From Anagrus nilaparvatae (taxonomy: Eukaryota > Arthropoda > Insecta > Hymenoptera > Mymaridae), in NCBI GenBank assembly GCA_022575985.1, contig JAKSXM010000007.1, positions 65,998,501-66,062,500 of the forward strand: 64,000 nucleotides of DNA, read 5' to 3'. Shown piece by piece: positions 34,720-48,600 of the stretch. Position 1 is the first letter of the stretch, and each line of letters opens with the position of its first letter. The notes below the pieces were generated by a model that saw only the letters and a list, made by a program, of their open reading frames with translations, searched no databases and had not been told where the DNA came from. Position numbers and translations under genes: made by a program.

Positions 34720-37282
34720 TAAGAAAGACGAAGACGGGAGATGTCCTGGTTGAGCTGAAGGAACTTAGTGATAAAATAGGTTCCTTCTCACAAGAAGTAA
34801 GGAGAGTATTGGGTGAGGAGGCCCGGGTTAGGGATCTTGCTCCTAAACGAGTTATACAAATACTTGACTTGGACTGTCTCACCCAGTCAATAGACGTTCT
34901 AAATGTCATTAAAAGCAAAGAAGAACATGCGGAGATAGCAAGGGTGACTATTTCTAAGAGCAACGCAAGAGAACAGAGAGCTGCTTACGTTGACTTTGAT
35001 GAAAGAACCGCCTTCAAATTGGTCCGCATGGAACGTATCAAAATAGGATGGATGAACTGTAGGGTAAGGCTAAAAACCCCATTAACCCGTTATTTTAAAT
35101 GCCTACGTTATGGCCATTTTGCTACAAAATGCAATGGACCAGACAGGAGAGCAAGAGACATTATATATCAACTTGCTAGAAAAAAGTCGGCAGACCTCCT
35201 CATCATAAGTGAGCAAGGGGTCCGACCAAGCTCTCTGAACTGGTTTACGGATGAGTTGGGTACTGCGGCAATCTGGGTAGTGAATCCGAGAAAGGTTCTA
35301 GTACAGGAAAAAGGCGCTGGCAGAGGCTTTGTCTGGATTAAAACAAACGGTGTTACCTACATAAGCGTGTACTTAACGCCAAATGAGCTTAGGCAGGACA
35401 CTCTGAGTAAAATGAATAGTTTGGAAGATGCCATAAGGGATATGACTGGTGAAATTGTAATGGCAGGCGATTTCAACGCGAGAGCTCCAGAGTGGGGTAT
35501 GTCAGAAACGGATGCAAGAGGAGAGGACATACTTGACCTGTTTGCCAGGCTCAACTTGGCTGTGCTAAATGTAGGTAACACTACTATTTTCAAAAAGCCA
35601 GGCTACGGACAGACCATCCCAGATATATCGTTTGCAACAGAAAATTTGGCTGCCAGGATTACTGATTGGCAAGTCCTAGAGGACTTCTCAGCGAGCGACC
35701 ACCAATATATTTCTTTTGAGGTGCATGATGAACGGCGGCTGACACGAAGAGACGAAGCACAGAAATGCTGCGGATGGAACATCAAGCGGTTAAACCGCGA
35801 AATTTTGGTGAACACGCTTAGAAGAGGAGAGACTGCTATCCAGGGAAAAGCAATTAGACCAGGAAATATTGACGATGCAGAGGATATAGTCAAGGGAATC
35901 ATGACGCTGCTGGAAAAAGCATGTAACAAGCCATGCCAAAAAAACGGACCCGTGATGGAAGACCACCAGCCTACTGGTGGAATGCTGAAATAGATCGTCT
36001 AAGGAGTGAAAGCTTAACTACAAGAAGGAGAGCAACACGTGCAAGGAACAGAACAGACGCTGCTGAGCTGATGGCAGAGCATAAGCAGGTCAAGAAAAGG
36101 CTGAGACTTGCTGTTAGGAGAAGCAAAAGAACATGCGAGATAGCTTTGTGTAACGAGGTTGATAATGGCCCATGGGGTCTTGGGTACAAGATAGTCACCA
36201 AGAGAATCGGCGCTCTTTCCGCAAGTGGTGTTATAAACGAAGACGATTACTTATAGTTGACGGACTTTTCCCTACCCACCCGGAGAGGGAGGAGGAAAAT
36301 GACTCAGGTGAAGATGATGAGGCTTTCCCCGAATTTACGGAGGAGGAACTCTTCACAGCGGTGGACTCTCTCAAGAACGGTAAGGCACCAGGTCCTGATG
36401 GGATACCTACCGAAATACTGAAGATAGCTGCGCACGAATGCCCAAAACTCATCTTATATATGTACAATACTTGTGCACGTGCGGGCATCTTCAGTAAACT
36501 CTGGAAAAGAGCAAGACTGGTCCTTATCAGTAAGGGCAAAGGGGACCCAAGACTGCCAAACTCTTGGCGCCCTCTAGGATTACTGGATACAGCCGGCAAA
36601 AATTACGAGAAGATGCTACAGCCAAGGATACTGAGGGCCGTAGAAACTGCGGGAGATCTCTCTCCTAGACAATACGGATTTCGTCGAGGGAAGTCAACAA
36701 TCGATGCAATAAGCAGTATTGTTCGGGCCATCGAAAACGCACAGACTGGTAATCACTATTCGAAAAAGATCACGCTAATAGTGACCCTCGATGTGAAAAA
36801 TGCCTTTAACTCAGCAAGATGGAGCGATTTCATGGGGGGACTCAGGAACTTCAAGGTGCCAAATTACCTGCGAAGAATAATCAGCAGCTACCTGAGTGAT
36901 CGGGAAATAATCTTTGAAACTGCACAAGGAAGAAGAGTGAGGAAAGTAACTGCAGGTGCAGTTCAAGGATCGGTCCTTGGACCGGATCTATGGAACATTA
37001 TGTATGACCATGTACTAAGGCTACCGATGCCGGCTGATACTTTTACTGTAGGCTACGCGGACGACCTGGTCCTAGTAATTACGGCAAAAAATGAAAAAAT
37101 CGCCGAGGAGAAACTGAATCAGGCAATGCATGGGGTCAATTACTGGATGGAAGACCACGGCCTAAAGCTTGCAACGGCGAAGACTGAGATTGTCCTATTC
37201 ACCCGCAAGCATATTGAGACTATTATCCCAATATGTATTGGGGAGGATAGGATAGAAACGAAGGAACACTTCAAGTACTTAG
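34720..37282 (+). pseudogene. R1-like non-LTR retrotransposon, 5' part (gag/EN/RT)
   Basis: Starts inside a gag-like ORF1 (KTKTGDVLVELKELSDKIGS) and passes through one CCHC knuckle (CLRYGHFATKC). It then runs straight into the endonuclease domain (LIISEQGV, GDFNARAPEWG, the SASDHQ end motif), so the ORF1 end and ORF2 start are deleted and the two are fused. The linker follows in a second frame from 35933, and the reverse transcriptase in a third (GKAPGPDG, YGFRRGKSTIDA, TLDVKNAFNSA, AVQGSVLGPDLW, YADDLVLV). Two one-base losses explain the frame changes: one in an A-run near 35940, one near 36250. The ORF is cut at 37282 by the 18.7 kb hAT element and resumes at 56013. Confidence 0.9.
37275..37282. 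repeat. 8-bp target-site duplication, left copy
   Basis: GTACTTAG, repeated exactly at 56005-56012; it fits the hAT preference nTnnnnAn. Confidence 0.95.
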
Positions 37283-39565
37283 CACGGTTGTTAAAATACC
37301 TTGCGCGGGTATAATATACGTATCTTATAGGTATAATATACGGTATTTTATAAGTATATTAAAAATCTAGTGACCCTATAGATAATATCATTGTAAGAGC
37401 AGACGGAAAGAGCATGCATGGTTTATTTTGTAAAAAAATGTCAGTTGTTTATTAAATTTGTTAATAATTTAAAATAAAAGAAAAAAATACAGTGTAAATA
37501 AAAAATAAAGAATAATCTGAAGTTTATGAAAATAAAGTAAGTAAATATTCAACTACAAATTAATGAAAATATTTAAAAAGAAATCTTATTTACATAATAT
37601 TGTCACATTGTATTAACTGATTTTTTAAATATTTTTAACAAATTTTTACAAAAATACTTTATCATATAACAAAAACATTAATTGATAAAATACAACATAA
37701 AATACAATAATAATTAATAAAATTAATAAATTTTTACAAATGAGAGAATAAATGTAAGAAAATTTAATGTAAATTACCAAACATTGTGCAAATTATGTTG
37801 TTTTAAAAATATTTTTAAATTTTCTTATTCAACAAAAGAGACAAACATTAAATTACAATTATATGCTTTCAATTTTAGATCTGAGAAAACAGTAATCTGA
37901 ATTCTGAATATATAGTTACTCAAGCTACCAAATTATTTAAAAATTCCTCGCTGAGGCATCATCAATATACTCATTGTTCTTCAATTTAGCTAAACAATGT
38001 AAGTACAATTTAAATGAATCAACTACAATCAACTTAGGTTACTTATTTACCTTAGGTTTAGGCAGTTCAAGTTAATTTAACTAATTTAGTTGATTCTTAT
38101 TTTATTAACCAGTTGTCCGAGCTCATTTGAATCAGTTATTTGCAAAGAAGTATGCTCGTATTATCAAATTTTAGAATATTAAATCTAAATCTGCAACCAT
38201 GATTACAAAGATTCACTTATAAATCTATGAAATTAATTAAAAATAGTGTAAGATTAAGAAAATATATATTCATTCAAAATTTAAATTAACAAATAATGAC
38301 AATAAATTTTTTGAATATTTTTAACAGCTTTTCACAACAATTAATACTTTATCATAATATAACAAAAATAATAATTTTCATAATTAATATAATTAACAAA
38401 TTGTTACATATAAGAGAATAAAAATAAGAAAATTAAATCTAAATTACCAAAAAATGTGAAAATTATGTTATTTTAAATATATTTAAAAATTTTTTAATTT
38501 AACAAAAGAGACAAACATATAGTTACAATAATATGCTTTCAATTTTAGATCTGAGAAAACATAGGATCTGAATTCTGAATACTGAAGATACCAAAATATT
38601 CAAAAATTCCTCGCTGAGACATCATCAATATAATTATTGTTCTTTACTTCAGCTGAACAATGTAAGTATATTTTTAATGAATCAACTGCAATCAACTTAG
38701 ATTACTTATTTACCTGAGGCCTAGGCAGTTCAAGTTAATTTAACTAATTTAGTTAATTATTATTTTAACAACCAGTTGTCCGAGCTCATGTGAATCAATT
38801 ACTTGCAAAGACGTATGCTCGTATAGAATATTAAATCTAACTCTGCATCCATGATAGGTTCACTCATAATTCTATTAAATTAATTAAAAATAGTGTAAGA
38901 TTAAGAAAATATATAATCAAAATTAAAATTAACAAATAATGAAAAAATTTGATCCAATTTGTGAAATCAAAAATCTTTTAACCCAATACACATTTATCAT
39001 CTGTGCTCAAAATAAAAACAACTTTTTCATACATAACAAATTCTGCATTTACCTCAAACATTAAGATTGAATCAGGTGGATAAAATATTATTTTTCAATT
39101 TAAGATTTCAAGAAATAGAAACCTCTGAAATCTTTGATTCTTGTAGCCATTTATCAAAAATTATGTCCTTTAAAATTTAAAAAAAAAAAAATTTTAATTA
39201 TTGACTGCAGGCGCAGAGAGATACTAGCACTTAAAATATCCTGCAAATTTGAGCTACTAAATTAATCAAGATTTTTTTACAAATTTTTTGAATTAAAAAT
39301 CTTTGAATATAAAATATAGAACATTATTTAGCATCGATTCATTGAAAAATTTTTTTTACATCCTATTTTTTTCCCCAATAAATGTATATATCAGAATACA
39401 AAAACTATACCACCAGACTTTCATAACATTAAAAAGGCCTATATAAAATAAAAACCACACGATATGCCCGACTCCCAAATAGCTTAAGGAAGATCTTTCT
39501 TTACAAAATACAAGACATTCACCACATAACTTAAGTAAGACGTCTAAATTTAAAAAAAATGACAC
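37283..39565. repeat. Terminal inverted repeat, left (about 2.28 kb)
   Basis: Reverse complement of 53722-56004. Within each TIR there is also an internal direct duplication of about 0.9 kb: the blocks CAATTTTAGATCTGAGAAAA, CCTCGCTGAG and CCAGTTGTCCGAGCTCAT occur twice (near 37869/38539, 37949/38608 and 38110/38772). Confidence 0.92.
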
Positions 39566-41330
39566 GTCAAGCATTACACCCACATAGCCTTATGCAGCGG
39601 ACTTTAGTAAAAAAACGACACGTCAAGCTTTATATCCACATAACCTAATGCAGCGGACTTTAGTAAAAAAACGACACGTCAAACTTTATACCCACATAAC
39701 CTAATGCAGCGGACTATAGTAAAAAAACGACACGTTAAGCTTTATACCCACATAACCTAATGAAGCGGACTTTAGTAAAAAAACGACACGTCAAGCTTTA
39801 TACCCACATAACCTAATGCAGCGGACTTTAGTAAAAAACGACACGTCAAGCTTTATACCCACATAACCTAATCCAGCGGACTTTAATAAAAAAACGACAC
39901 GTCAAGCTTTATACCCACATAACCTAATCCAGCGGACTTTAGTAAAAAAAAGACACGTCAAGCTTTATACCCACATAACCTAATCCAGCAGACTTTAGTA
40001 AAAAAACGACACGTCAAGCTTTATACCCACATAACATAATGCGGCGGACTTTAGTAAAAAAACGACACGTCAAGCTTTATACCCACATAACATAATGCAG
40101 CGGACTTTAGTAATAAAGCGAAACGTCGAGCTTTATACCCACATAACCTAATGCTGCGGACTTTAGTAAAAAACGACACGTCAAGCTTTATACCCACATA
40201 ACCTAATTGAGCGGGCTTTAATAAAAAAACGACACGTCAAGCTTTATACCCACATAACCTAATTGAGCGGGCTTTAGTAAAAAAACTACACGTCAAGCTT
40301 TATACCCACATAACCTAATGCAGCGGACTTTAGTAAAAAAACGACACGTCAAGCTTTATACCCACATAACCTAATTGAGCGGGCTTTAATAAAAAAACGA
40401 CACGTCAAGCTTTATACCCACATAACCTAATTGAGCGGGCTTTAGTAAAAAAACTACACGTCAAGCTTTATACCCACATAACCTAATGCAGCGGACTTTA
40501 GTAAAAAAACGACACGTCAAGCTTTATACCTACATAACCTAATGCAGCGGACTTTAGTAAAAAAACGACACGTCAAGCTTTATACCCACATAACATAATG
40601 CAGCGGACTTTAGTAAAAAAACGACACGAAAACTTTATACCCACATAACCTAATGCAGCGGACTATAGTAAAAAAACGACACGTCAAGCTTTATACCCAC
40701 ATAACCTAATGAAGCAGACTTTAGTAAAAAAACGACACGTCAAGCTTTATACCCACATAACCTAATGCAGCGGACTTTAGTAAAAAACGACACGTCAAGC
40801 TTTATACCCACATAACCTAATGCAGCGGACTTTAGTAAAAAAACGACACGTCAAGCTTTATACCCACATAACCTAATCCAGCGGACTTTAGTAAAAAAAC
40901 GACACGTCAAGCTTTATACCCACATAACCTAATTGAGCGGGCTTTAGTAAAAAAACTACACGTCAAGCTTTATACCCACATAACCTAATGCAGCGGACTT
41001 TAGTAAAAAAACGACACGTCAAGCTTTATACCCACATAACCTAATTGAGCGGGCTTTAATAAAAAAACGACACGTCAAGCTTTATACCCACATAACCTAA
41101 TTGAGCGGGCTTTAATAAAAAAACGACACGTCAAGCTTTATACCCACATAACCTAATGCAGCGGACTTTAGTAAAAAACGACACGTCAAGCTTTATACCC
41201 ACATAACCTAATGCAGCGGACTTTAGTAAAAAAACGACACGTCAAGCTTTATACCCACATAACCTAATTGAGCGGGCTTTAATAAAAAAACTACACGTCA
41301 AGCTTTATACCCACATAACCTTATGAGGTA
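39566..41330 (+). repeat. 56-bp satellite S2, left array (about 32 units)
   Basis: Unit blocks: CGACACGTCAAGC, TTTATACCCACA, TAACCTAATGCAGCGGAC, TTTAGTAAAAAAA; period 56 bp. Marker variants (GGACTATAGT, CACGTTAAGC, TAATAAAGCGAAACGTCGAG) occur in the same order as in the right array, but the left array has two extra units near 39860-39980. Units with TTGAGCGGGC and with TGCAGCGGAC alternate in blocks. Confidence 0.95.
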
Positions 41331-41379
41331 TTGTGTACAGTAGTCACAATACTTTTTATAATTTTACTGCTGTATTTAA

Positions 41380-43054
41380 CCCTCCGTGGGGTCACTATAT
41401 TTTTACCCTCGCGTTTGGGGTCACTGTAACGATATCGACAATGACAATTTTTGGCTCCTTTAAAAATAATTTTTGGCCAAATTTTTTTTTTAAGGTTTTA
41501 GATAAATATTTCAATTAAAGTATAAAAAGGGTTTTAGGCCAAAATGTCCGCTCAGTTTTGGGCAAAAAATTCCGGAATGGCGGAAAACGAGGATTTTTTT
41601 AACTTTCGGTCCAAAATTTATATCTCCGGCCCTAATTGATATTAAGGGGAAATATTCTAGGGATTTAATCTTCAGATATATATCTTCAAAAAAAGAAAGC
41701 CCAGATTTGGCTCCGTTGCAAAAACCATATTTATTTTGCAATCTGAAAAATGGTGTTTTTTCGATTTCAAAAATTTAAAAAAATTGAATGTTTTATGGGT
41801 TAAACACCACCCCAGGGGCATTAAATGTCGAAAAAATTATTTGTAGATGAACTTCAACATTTATATGAATAAATAAAAAAAAAATGCCCAAAAAAAATTA
41901 AGGTGTTGGCCGCAACAACCGGATAAGCTGTAATAATCAGAAAAAAAATTACGTTTTTTTTGGGAAAAATTAAAATATGTTATTAAAATATGTTATCACT
42001 ATTTTTATTATTTTTTTTTTTATTTCAAACACTATATTATAAAAAATACAAAAAATTAAGTACAAAATTTAAAAATTTTATGTTCTACATTTATAACAAA
42101 TATTGATACGATCTTCGCACGCTGCTCTTCCACAGTTAGAATAGCAAAAAGTTGTTCTCTTCTTATCAGTAGGAGCAGTGCTGGATTTAGGCTTGTGGGG
42201 GCCTGTAGGCACCCAATGTTAAAAAAATTTTGTGGGGGCCTTTTCTAATGGCTCAATTTGTGGGGGCCCGTAGGCCGGGCCTACAGTGCCTACATGGTGA
42301 ATCCGGAACTGAGTAGGAGGACAGCAGGAACACAAATGTCTTTTACCATCTTCGAATTAAATCAACTTCCTCTCGTGTTCTTGAGGCTTATTTAGGATGT
42401 TCCGAATCAACTCTCGAGTTGAATAGGAACATCCTAAGGTCGAAACTTCCAAACGAGTCGATAAATGAGGTTTGATAAGATCTAAACCAAGTTTCATTTG
42501 GAAATCTTTTCTTGGCAGTTCAAGTTCTTCTTTAAAATTTAAAATTATGTTTGAATTGACTCCAGCCTGATCTAGCATTCCATAAAATAGTCTCATTGGC
42601 CACCTTTAACTGACTCTGGTCACAAAATAGTTCCCTCAGAACGTAATCTGCAGGTAAAAAAACTTTTTATTTGAGAAAAACAAGAATTTCGGGCACTTTT
42701 TTTGGTAAAAGACACGTGGTTATCATGTATAATTAATTTGTACGCGAAAATAAGTTAAATATTTTAACAAATAACTTTATTTAGAGCAAAAATAAATAAA
42801 TTTTTTACTTACCAAAAGTAGCAAAAAAAATCACGTCCTGGGGTCACTGTCACGATATCGTCAACGGTCCAACTTTGCACTGACGCTACGACTAAACGGC
42901 TAAATCGATACTGACGCGGCTTGGCAGATGTTCATATAATGGTGTCAAGTTTTTTTAGGAGGGGTTACCAACTGCCAACCATTGTGCATGTCTGAGATAC
43001 GAAAAAGGTGCAATTCCTTAGATGACGAAATCGTTACAGTGACCCCACGGAGGG
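41380..43054 (-). mobile_element. piggyBac remnant nested in the hAT element
   Basis: The ends CCCTCCGTGGGGTCACT and AGTGACCCCACGGAGGG are flanked by TTAA (41376-41379 and 43055-43058), the piggyBac signature. On the minus strand it keeps only the transposase C-terminus: RWPMRLFYGMLDQAGVNS near 42606-42553, then LGLDLIKPHL, and a cysteine-rich end with CSCC, CYSNCG and CYKC (about 42340-42090). That end is split by a hAT MITE. Most of the transposase is missing and an in-frame stop precedes RWPM, so it is non-autonomous. It ends only 28 bp before the ATG of BED gene 1. Confidence 0.85.
42176..42311. mobile_element. 136-bp hAT MITE in the piggyBac remnant
   Basis: The ends CAGTGCTGGATTTAGG and CCGGAACTG (inverse CAGTTCCGGATTCACC) are inverted repeats. 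AGTAGGAG flanks both sides (42168-42175 and 42312-42319), an 8-bp duplication. It splits the piggyBac cysteine-rich domain between CCPPT and DKKRTTF. Confidence 0.85.
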
Positions 43055-43082
43055 TTAATAAATTCGATCCTTTTTGTTTTAG

Positions 43083-45660
43083 ATGCCTCGAACGGCGAAT
43101 GTAGATGATTGGGCTGGTTTTCGGCAAGTCCGAAATGATGCGAATGTTATTAAAAAGGCTCAATGCCTTAAATGTAATACAATTTTCTCAAGAATTAACA
43201 AGGAATTTCGAGTTAGTCATCGGTAAGTTATATTTTTTTACTTGACAAACATTTAGAAGTCGCATCAATTTCAAGTACTAAAAAATTTAACCTATTAGTT
43301 GTGAACATTATGTCTTTATTTTTAATTATAAATTTTTAATGCTTATGTTCGACTAGATTTTAATTTATAATTAATTAAATTAATCTTTGTTTAAATGGAA
43401 ACAATTTCTTATATGCATAAAGTACCAAGGACACAAAAGATTTGGCAACTAAAAGACGAATATAAAGTTGTTTACTCATGCGTTTTTTTTGCGTACGGGG
43501 TTATACAAAGTGTGTAGAAAATCCCGTGTTATTTCGTGATTAAAACTTGGAACGTATTTTCTTGCATTCCCGATTGGATATATTTCTTTAAAAGAATTAT
43601 GTAGTATTATGTTAGTCTTGCGTTTCGAACATCTAATTGTTAACAATTACACTGTAAAAATATTAAATTTTCAAATTACAAAAATCTATGACCTGCTGTC
43701 AGTCATGTGTGAAAAAATTAATAAAAATAAAACAAAGTTTAAAAAATTTCATGATTTAGCTGTATTTAATTTTATGTGAGGTTTATTAAAAAACATAATC
43801 AATATATTTATACACTATCTCATACTTTTCATGAATTTAATAAATGAATATTTGTTAAAAACCTTCGATTGCTTTTTTTTTATGTGTATATCATATATAT
43901 TTTTTTCTTAATTTTTTATAAGTCTTTGTTATTGATAAAATAAATTATTTTTATATATTCTTAAGATTTATATACACTGCTGTTAAAATGACCTATATGA
44001 TAATTATACAAAATTTTCGTTAATTAACAAAGATAATTGTAAATTTACAAAAAAAAGTCGTAATTTTGCGATCGATCGTAAATTAACGATTTTTTAATAA
44101 TTTGACAATATTTTAGTAAATTTACGATTTTTTAAATAAAAATACGACAAATTCGTAACTTTACGATAGTTTCGTATATTTACCATAGGATATTTTTTAC
44201 AGTGTATTTTTTAGAAATAATAATACAAAACTACATTTACAAGATTTTTTATTTAACATTCGTATTTTCTATAAATAAGAAGATAATAAAATAAATAATT
44301 TCCTACATTTAAATTTTTTTTGTTTTTGTTTTTATCAGTGAAAAATGCCATGGACAAGTAATTGCTTCAGAGCCTTTACAAGCTGATACTGAAGAAAGTA
44401 ATTTGATGCAAGAGACAGATGAATCACTGTCATTAACTGAGGTAACGATAATGATCGAAAAATAAACGGTTCTTTTTAATAATTTTCTTTTTAAAAAACA
44501 TTCATCTTCATCATACGAATTTAAAATTTTAATTTTTTTAGCAATCCAGAGAAGATAGCTTACTAGTGGAACCAGTTGACAAAAAACAATTTAAAAGTGC
44601 ATTGTGTAAAGTTTTCATTGCCTATGATTTGAATTACAATGAAGTTGGTTCTGGAGTTTGGACCGAACTGTTCACAGCATTAAATAAAAATATTGACATT
44701 CCAAAACCTGAGGAGTTAAAAAATAGTTTTTCCCAGGTGTATCAAAATATAATAATAGATACCTTAACTGCAGGAGTCCTGCCCATTCTGATAGTCATTT
44801 TAAATGGAAACAGCGATTTACATTTATTTAGTTTCCTTATGACAAGAAACAATAGTTTTACATTAATTGATGTTAGTAAAATTCAGATGATAAGTTTTTT
44901 AGATGATTTTTATACGTTTTGCGATGCAAGTGTTGAGAAATGTTTAAATTTATTTGACGTTAAAATTAATTTTATTATGCATAATATTGAATTCGCAATA
45001 AGTGGTGAAGGAAAAGATTACAGCATTATACAGTGTTTTTCTTTTTTGTTAAAAAGATTAAAATCTAAAAATTTTTCTTACTTAAATTTACCACTTGAAG
45101 AACACAAAAAAATTGCTGAATATCAAGAAGCTTTGAATGATATCGAAGAAAATTTAAGTGATAAAAATTATACTTTATCAGATGCAGTTCAGGATTTACT
45201 AGTGCGTATGAACTATTTTAATGGCCGAATTCCACTAAACGTTGAAAACGATATACTAGATCAAATTTATGATTTCATTGAGCCAATACATGTTGCATCT
45301 AATTACTACAATTGTAATTTTCGAGCCAAAAAAGCTCGAAAATTTCATGATTTATGCGAAAAAATGACTACATTTTTTTTACGAGAAATTCCTAAAGAAG
45401 CTGAAAAATTAAACACAAATTATATAAACAAAACTGGGCCTTTTTTAGAATTTTACATAAATGATAATAAAACTATGCATGCAAAACATTTTTGGATAAT
45501 TCATAAAGAGGCTGCAAAAGAACTAGCTCTTATTGTTGAACCACTGGTATATTTACCAGGGATGATACCCGAAATTAATTTAGATAAACTTTTAACATGT
45601 TATGATGAGTATACTTCTTTTTTTGTAAAAAATAATTTAACTTTAAAATATAGTTATTAA
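43083..45660 (+). CDS. BED-finger protein, hAT-derived, catalytic acids absent (gene 1)
   Basis: Three exons, 43083-43222, 44339-44441 and 44542-45660, all GT-AG, giving 453 residues. Exon 1 plus the start of exon 2 encode a BED-type finger C-x2-C-x14-H-x3-C (CLKC to SHREKC). The same spacing, start (MPR) and 140-bp exon length occur in the transposase gene on the opposite strand. The rest aligns loosely with that transposase's N-terminal half: a cryptic region near residues 98-152, then LIVILNGNSD near 165-172 where the transposase has LLVDGW, and IMHNIE where it has IVTDND. No hAT dimerisation region follows. I infer a non-catalytic DNA-binding partner or repressor. The ATG follows TTTTTGTTTTAG, so a 5' UTR intron is possible. 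The piggyBac remnant sits just upstream. Confidence 0.8.
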
Positions 45661-48600
45661 GAATCATTTCAAAAAGTTAAATATTTTTAAGATTTACTGT
45701 CATGTCAATCTTAACAGTCATGATTTAAATACAAAGTATTTAAATATAATATAATAACTTAAGTAATTTATATAAGCAAAAAAGAAAGTAGATAAAAATT
45801 ATTAGCAAAGGAAATTAACTACATTTGGAACACTTAATTACTTGCTACATTTATTGGTTAATTTGTTAGATAGACAAAAATGTTTTTTTAAATGCGCTTT
45901 AAACTCCATGTGCTTTTTGATCCCTAGTATTAGAGCCTGCTATTTTTCGTCCACGGTGCTTACAATATTCTTTGTCTACCGAGAACGAGTGTAAACAATG
46001 ACGCGCTAAATTTTACGTACGGGAAGGCACAAAAATTATAAGCATCATATGCAACAAATTTTAGATAGTACTAGCGTGATTATTTATCACTAATTTTTGG
46101 TTGTATGAGACATTTCTACTTTTGAATGCTCTTGTTTCAAAGTTTGTGATGATCTTAGTTTAAATTCTAAGGTAAAAACGTTATTATGAAGAATTTGGTG
46201 TGTCCAGATTTAGTGAACTTTCCTTATAAATTGGTTTATTATTAGGAACAAATTGTGGACATAGGATATAATAAATGTATTCAAAAATAGTAGTAATATT
46301 ATCTGTGATAATAACGAAATTCGTACCTGAATATTTATATGATTCGGTCCACAAAAAAAAACCAAAAGCTTTTTTGTTACAAAGCTAAATTGCTTGTGTT
46401 GAAAGTATTTAATAATATTTATGTTAAATAACTAATTTTGTTAACATATCCAATGCAGGGTAAAAATTTTCATTGCAAATCCCTACTTTCAACCACAATA
46501 AAGCTTAAAAATGTTGCCAAAGTAAAAAACAAAAGATAAGCATGTTACAAATAAAATGGTTAAAAAAAATAAGAAAAATTTTAGTACAACGTGAATTTTT
46601 TTAATAAATAACTTTTAATAGCATATGCATAGTTTAGAATAGCATGTGCATTATTTTAATATTTAAAAAAAGATATTCTTACCTTACCTGTTTTTAGTAG
46701 ATGTTTCTTTTCAAAAAGTTTAATTAGAAAAATGTTACATTTTAAATTTTATAATGTTTCAAGTAACATGTATTTCAGTTCTTTTAGTCAAACCATTTAT
46801 CAAACCAAAGGCTTTTAAAAAAGATAATCTAAAGTATTTAATTAGTTATTTTTAAGAAATTAAAAATGAAAATTTTGTTTTAGGGCCAAAATTCACGTAT
46901 TGAATATAGAGAGTAATAGAAAGTTTTTAGTGCCATTAATTCTATGAAACCAAGTATCTACTGTAAGGTGCTTATTTAAAAGTTAACAATCAGAAAGATT
47001 GCATGATTATAAATATTTCGTAAATTATTAGCTCCAAATACTTATTTTTAAAGATTATTTTAAGTGTTTATATTATTTTATTGGTAAACAATTGTTCTTG
47101 TTTTAAATGGTGCTAAAAAATTTCTATGATAACCTATCTTTAACACAATACCTTTGGCCCCGTAAGTTTTTATGAATAATAAAACGAAAAGGTTCTGAAC
47201 ATAGTTAATATGTTGAATTTTTCATTTTTTATTTTTTCAATATTATTACATACATATAATAAAAAATTTTTATAATTAGTAATAACTTACAAATTCTTGT
47301 TTCTTTTAAAAATTTGTTTTTTGTCATATTCATGTAAAAGTTGAAGCCACTGTATTAAAAAAAATAAAAAATTACTTTTTGTAAACTACTGTGTATATTT
47401 TTTTTTTTTATAAAGTCTCTAATTATAGGTAATTTATTTTTATTGTATTTATAAATACTCTTGTCTTCATTTGATCCAAAATAAAACGAGTGTAAACATT
47501 TAGTGTAGATTTTTTTTACATTTGTTATAGAGTAATTATCAAGTAATCATAAAAAACTGTAACTTAAGAAGGCTGGATGTTAGCCATTTTTTTGTTATTT
47601 ACCAATAGGAGGCTAGGTAAAGTATTATTTTCCCAAAAAAATACGACTTTAATTTTCAATTAAATTTAAAAAAAAAAATAGCAAATAACCATTATAAGAT
47701 AATTTTTTTGTTTTTTAATAAATATAGAATTAATTTGAAATATACTTTTTAAATTCAGAATTTTAGAATGGAACATGCTTATAAGGAGACGGTACCTCAA
47801 GAACTTGAAAATTCAGGGGGGATCGAATTTGTCCGGTTTAAGGGGGTAGGTCAAATAAGATTTAGAATAATTTCAATTTAGGGACTTTGAAGAATCTGGG
47901 CTTAAGGAATGACACAGGTTTATGGACTTAGAATAATATCAATTTAGGGAGTTAAAATAAATCGGATTTGGGGACTTAAATTAATTTTTCTTCATAGCGG
48001 GTCAAAAACACTTTTTTCGCCCCGCAACCAGATTGAAAAAAACGCGTTTTCACCCCACTGAGAAAGAAAAATTTCGTTTTGTCCATGGGAACAAAAAAGA
48101 AATACCCCAGATCGCAGTTTACCATCCTCGGCTTCGCCTCGGATGCTTATTAACGTACGATCTGGGCCATTCTTTTTTTTTGCTCCCTTGGTTAAAAATG
48201 TACTATTAAGTAAGGGACCTAGAAAAATGCCCTCATCTGGGAGTAAATATTTTCCACGCATTTAGGTTGTGTTTACACAAACCGATTGAGTTTTATTTAA
48301 AGTTTCAATCATCTTAATTTTTGTTTAGTTATGAAAAACCAGTATCCATTAAGGTGTTAGAATACTAAAAATTTATGATAACAGAAATGAATGAAACTTA
48401 TACAACACAAAGATAAAGGCTTTAAGAAATGAAATAAACTTTCTTTTATAACTTTGGTTGCCTAATTATTATTTAATCAAGAAAACAGTGTAGGTAGTTT
48501 AACATTGCTCTTATGGAAAATCATCTTTGGAGATTGTAAAAAGGATGATTGCGATTACACAGATTAAAAAACTTAAATAATATGGTAAATAAAAGCTCAA

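Noticed and set aside
39356..39583. Identical 75-codon hydrophobic open frames in both TIRs (39356-39583 and 53704-53931)
   Set aside because: The frame begins with GTG inside a satellite-derived sequence, has no recognisable domain, and is identical only because the arms are identical. No codon-level evidence of selection can be seen from one element.
47992..48261. 89-codon open frame in the spacer of the giant hAT element
   Set aside because: No domain, no splice context, and it overlaps a repeat-like GC patch. It could be a third gene, but nothing supports it.
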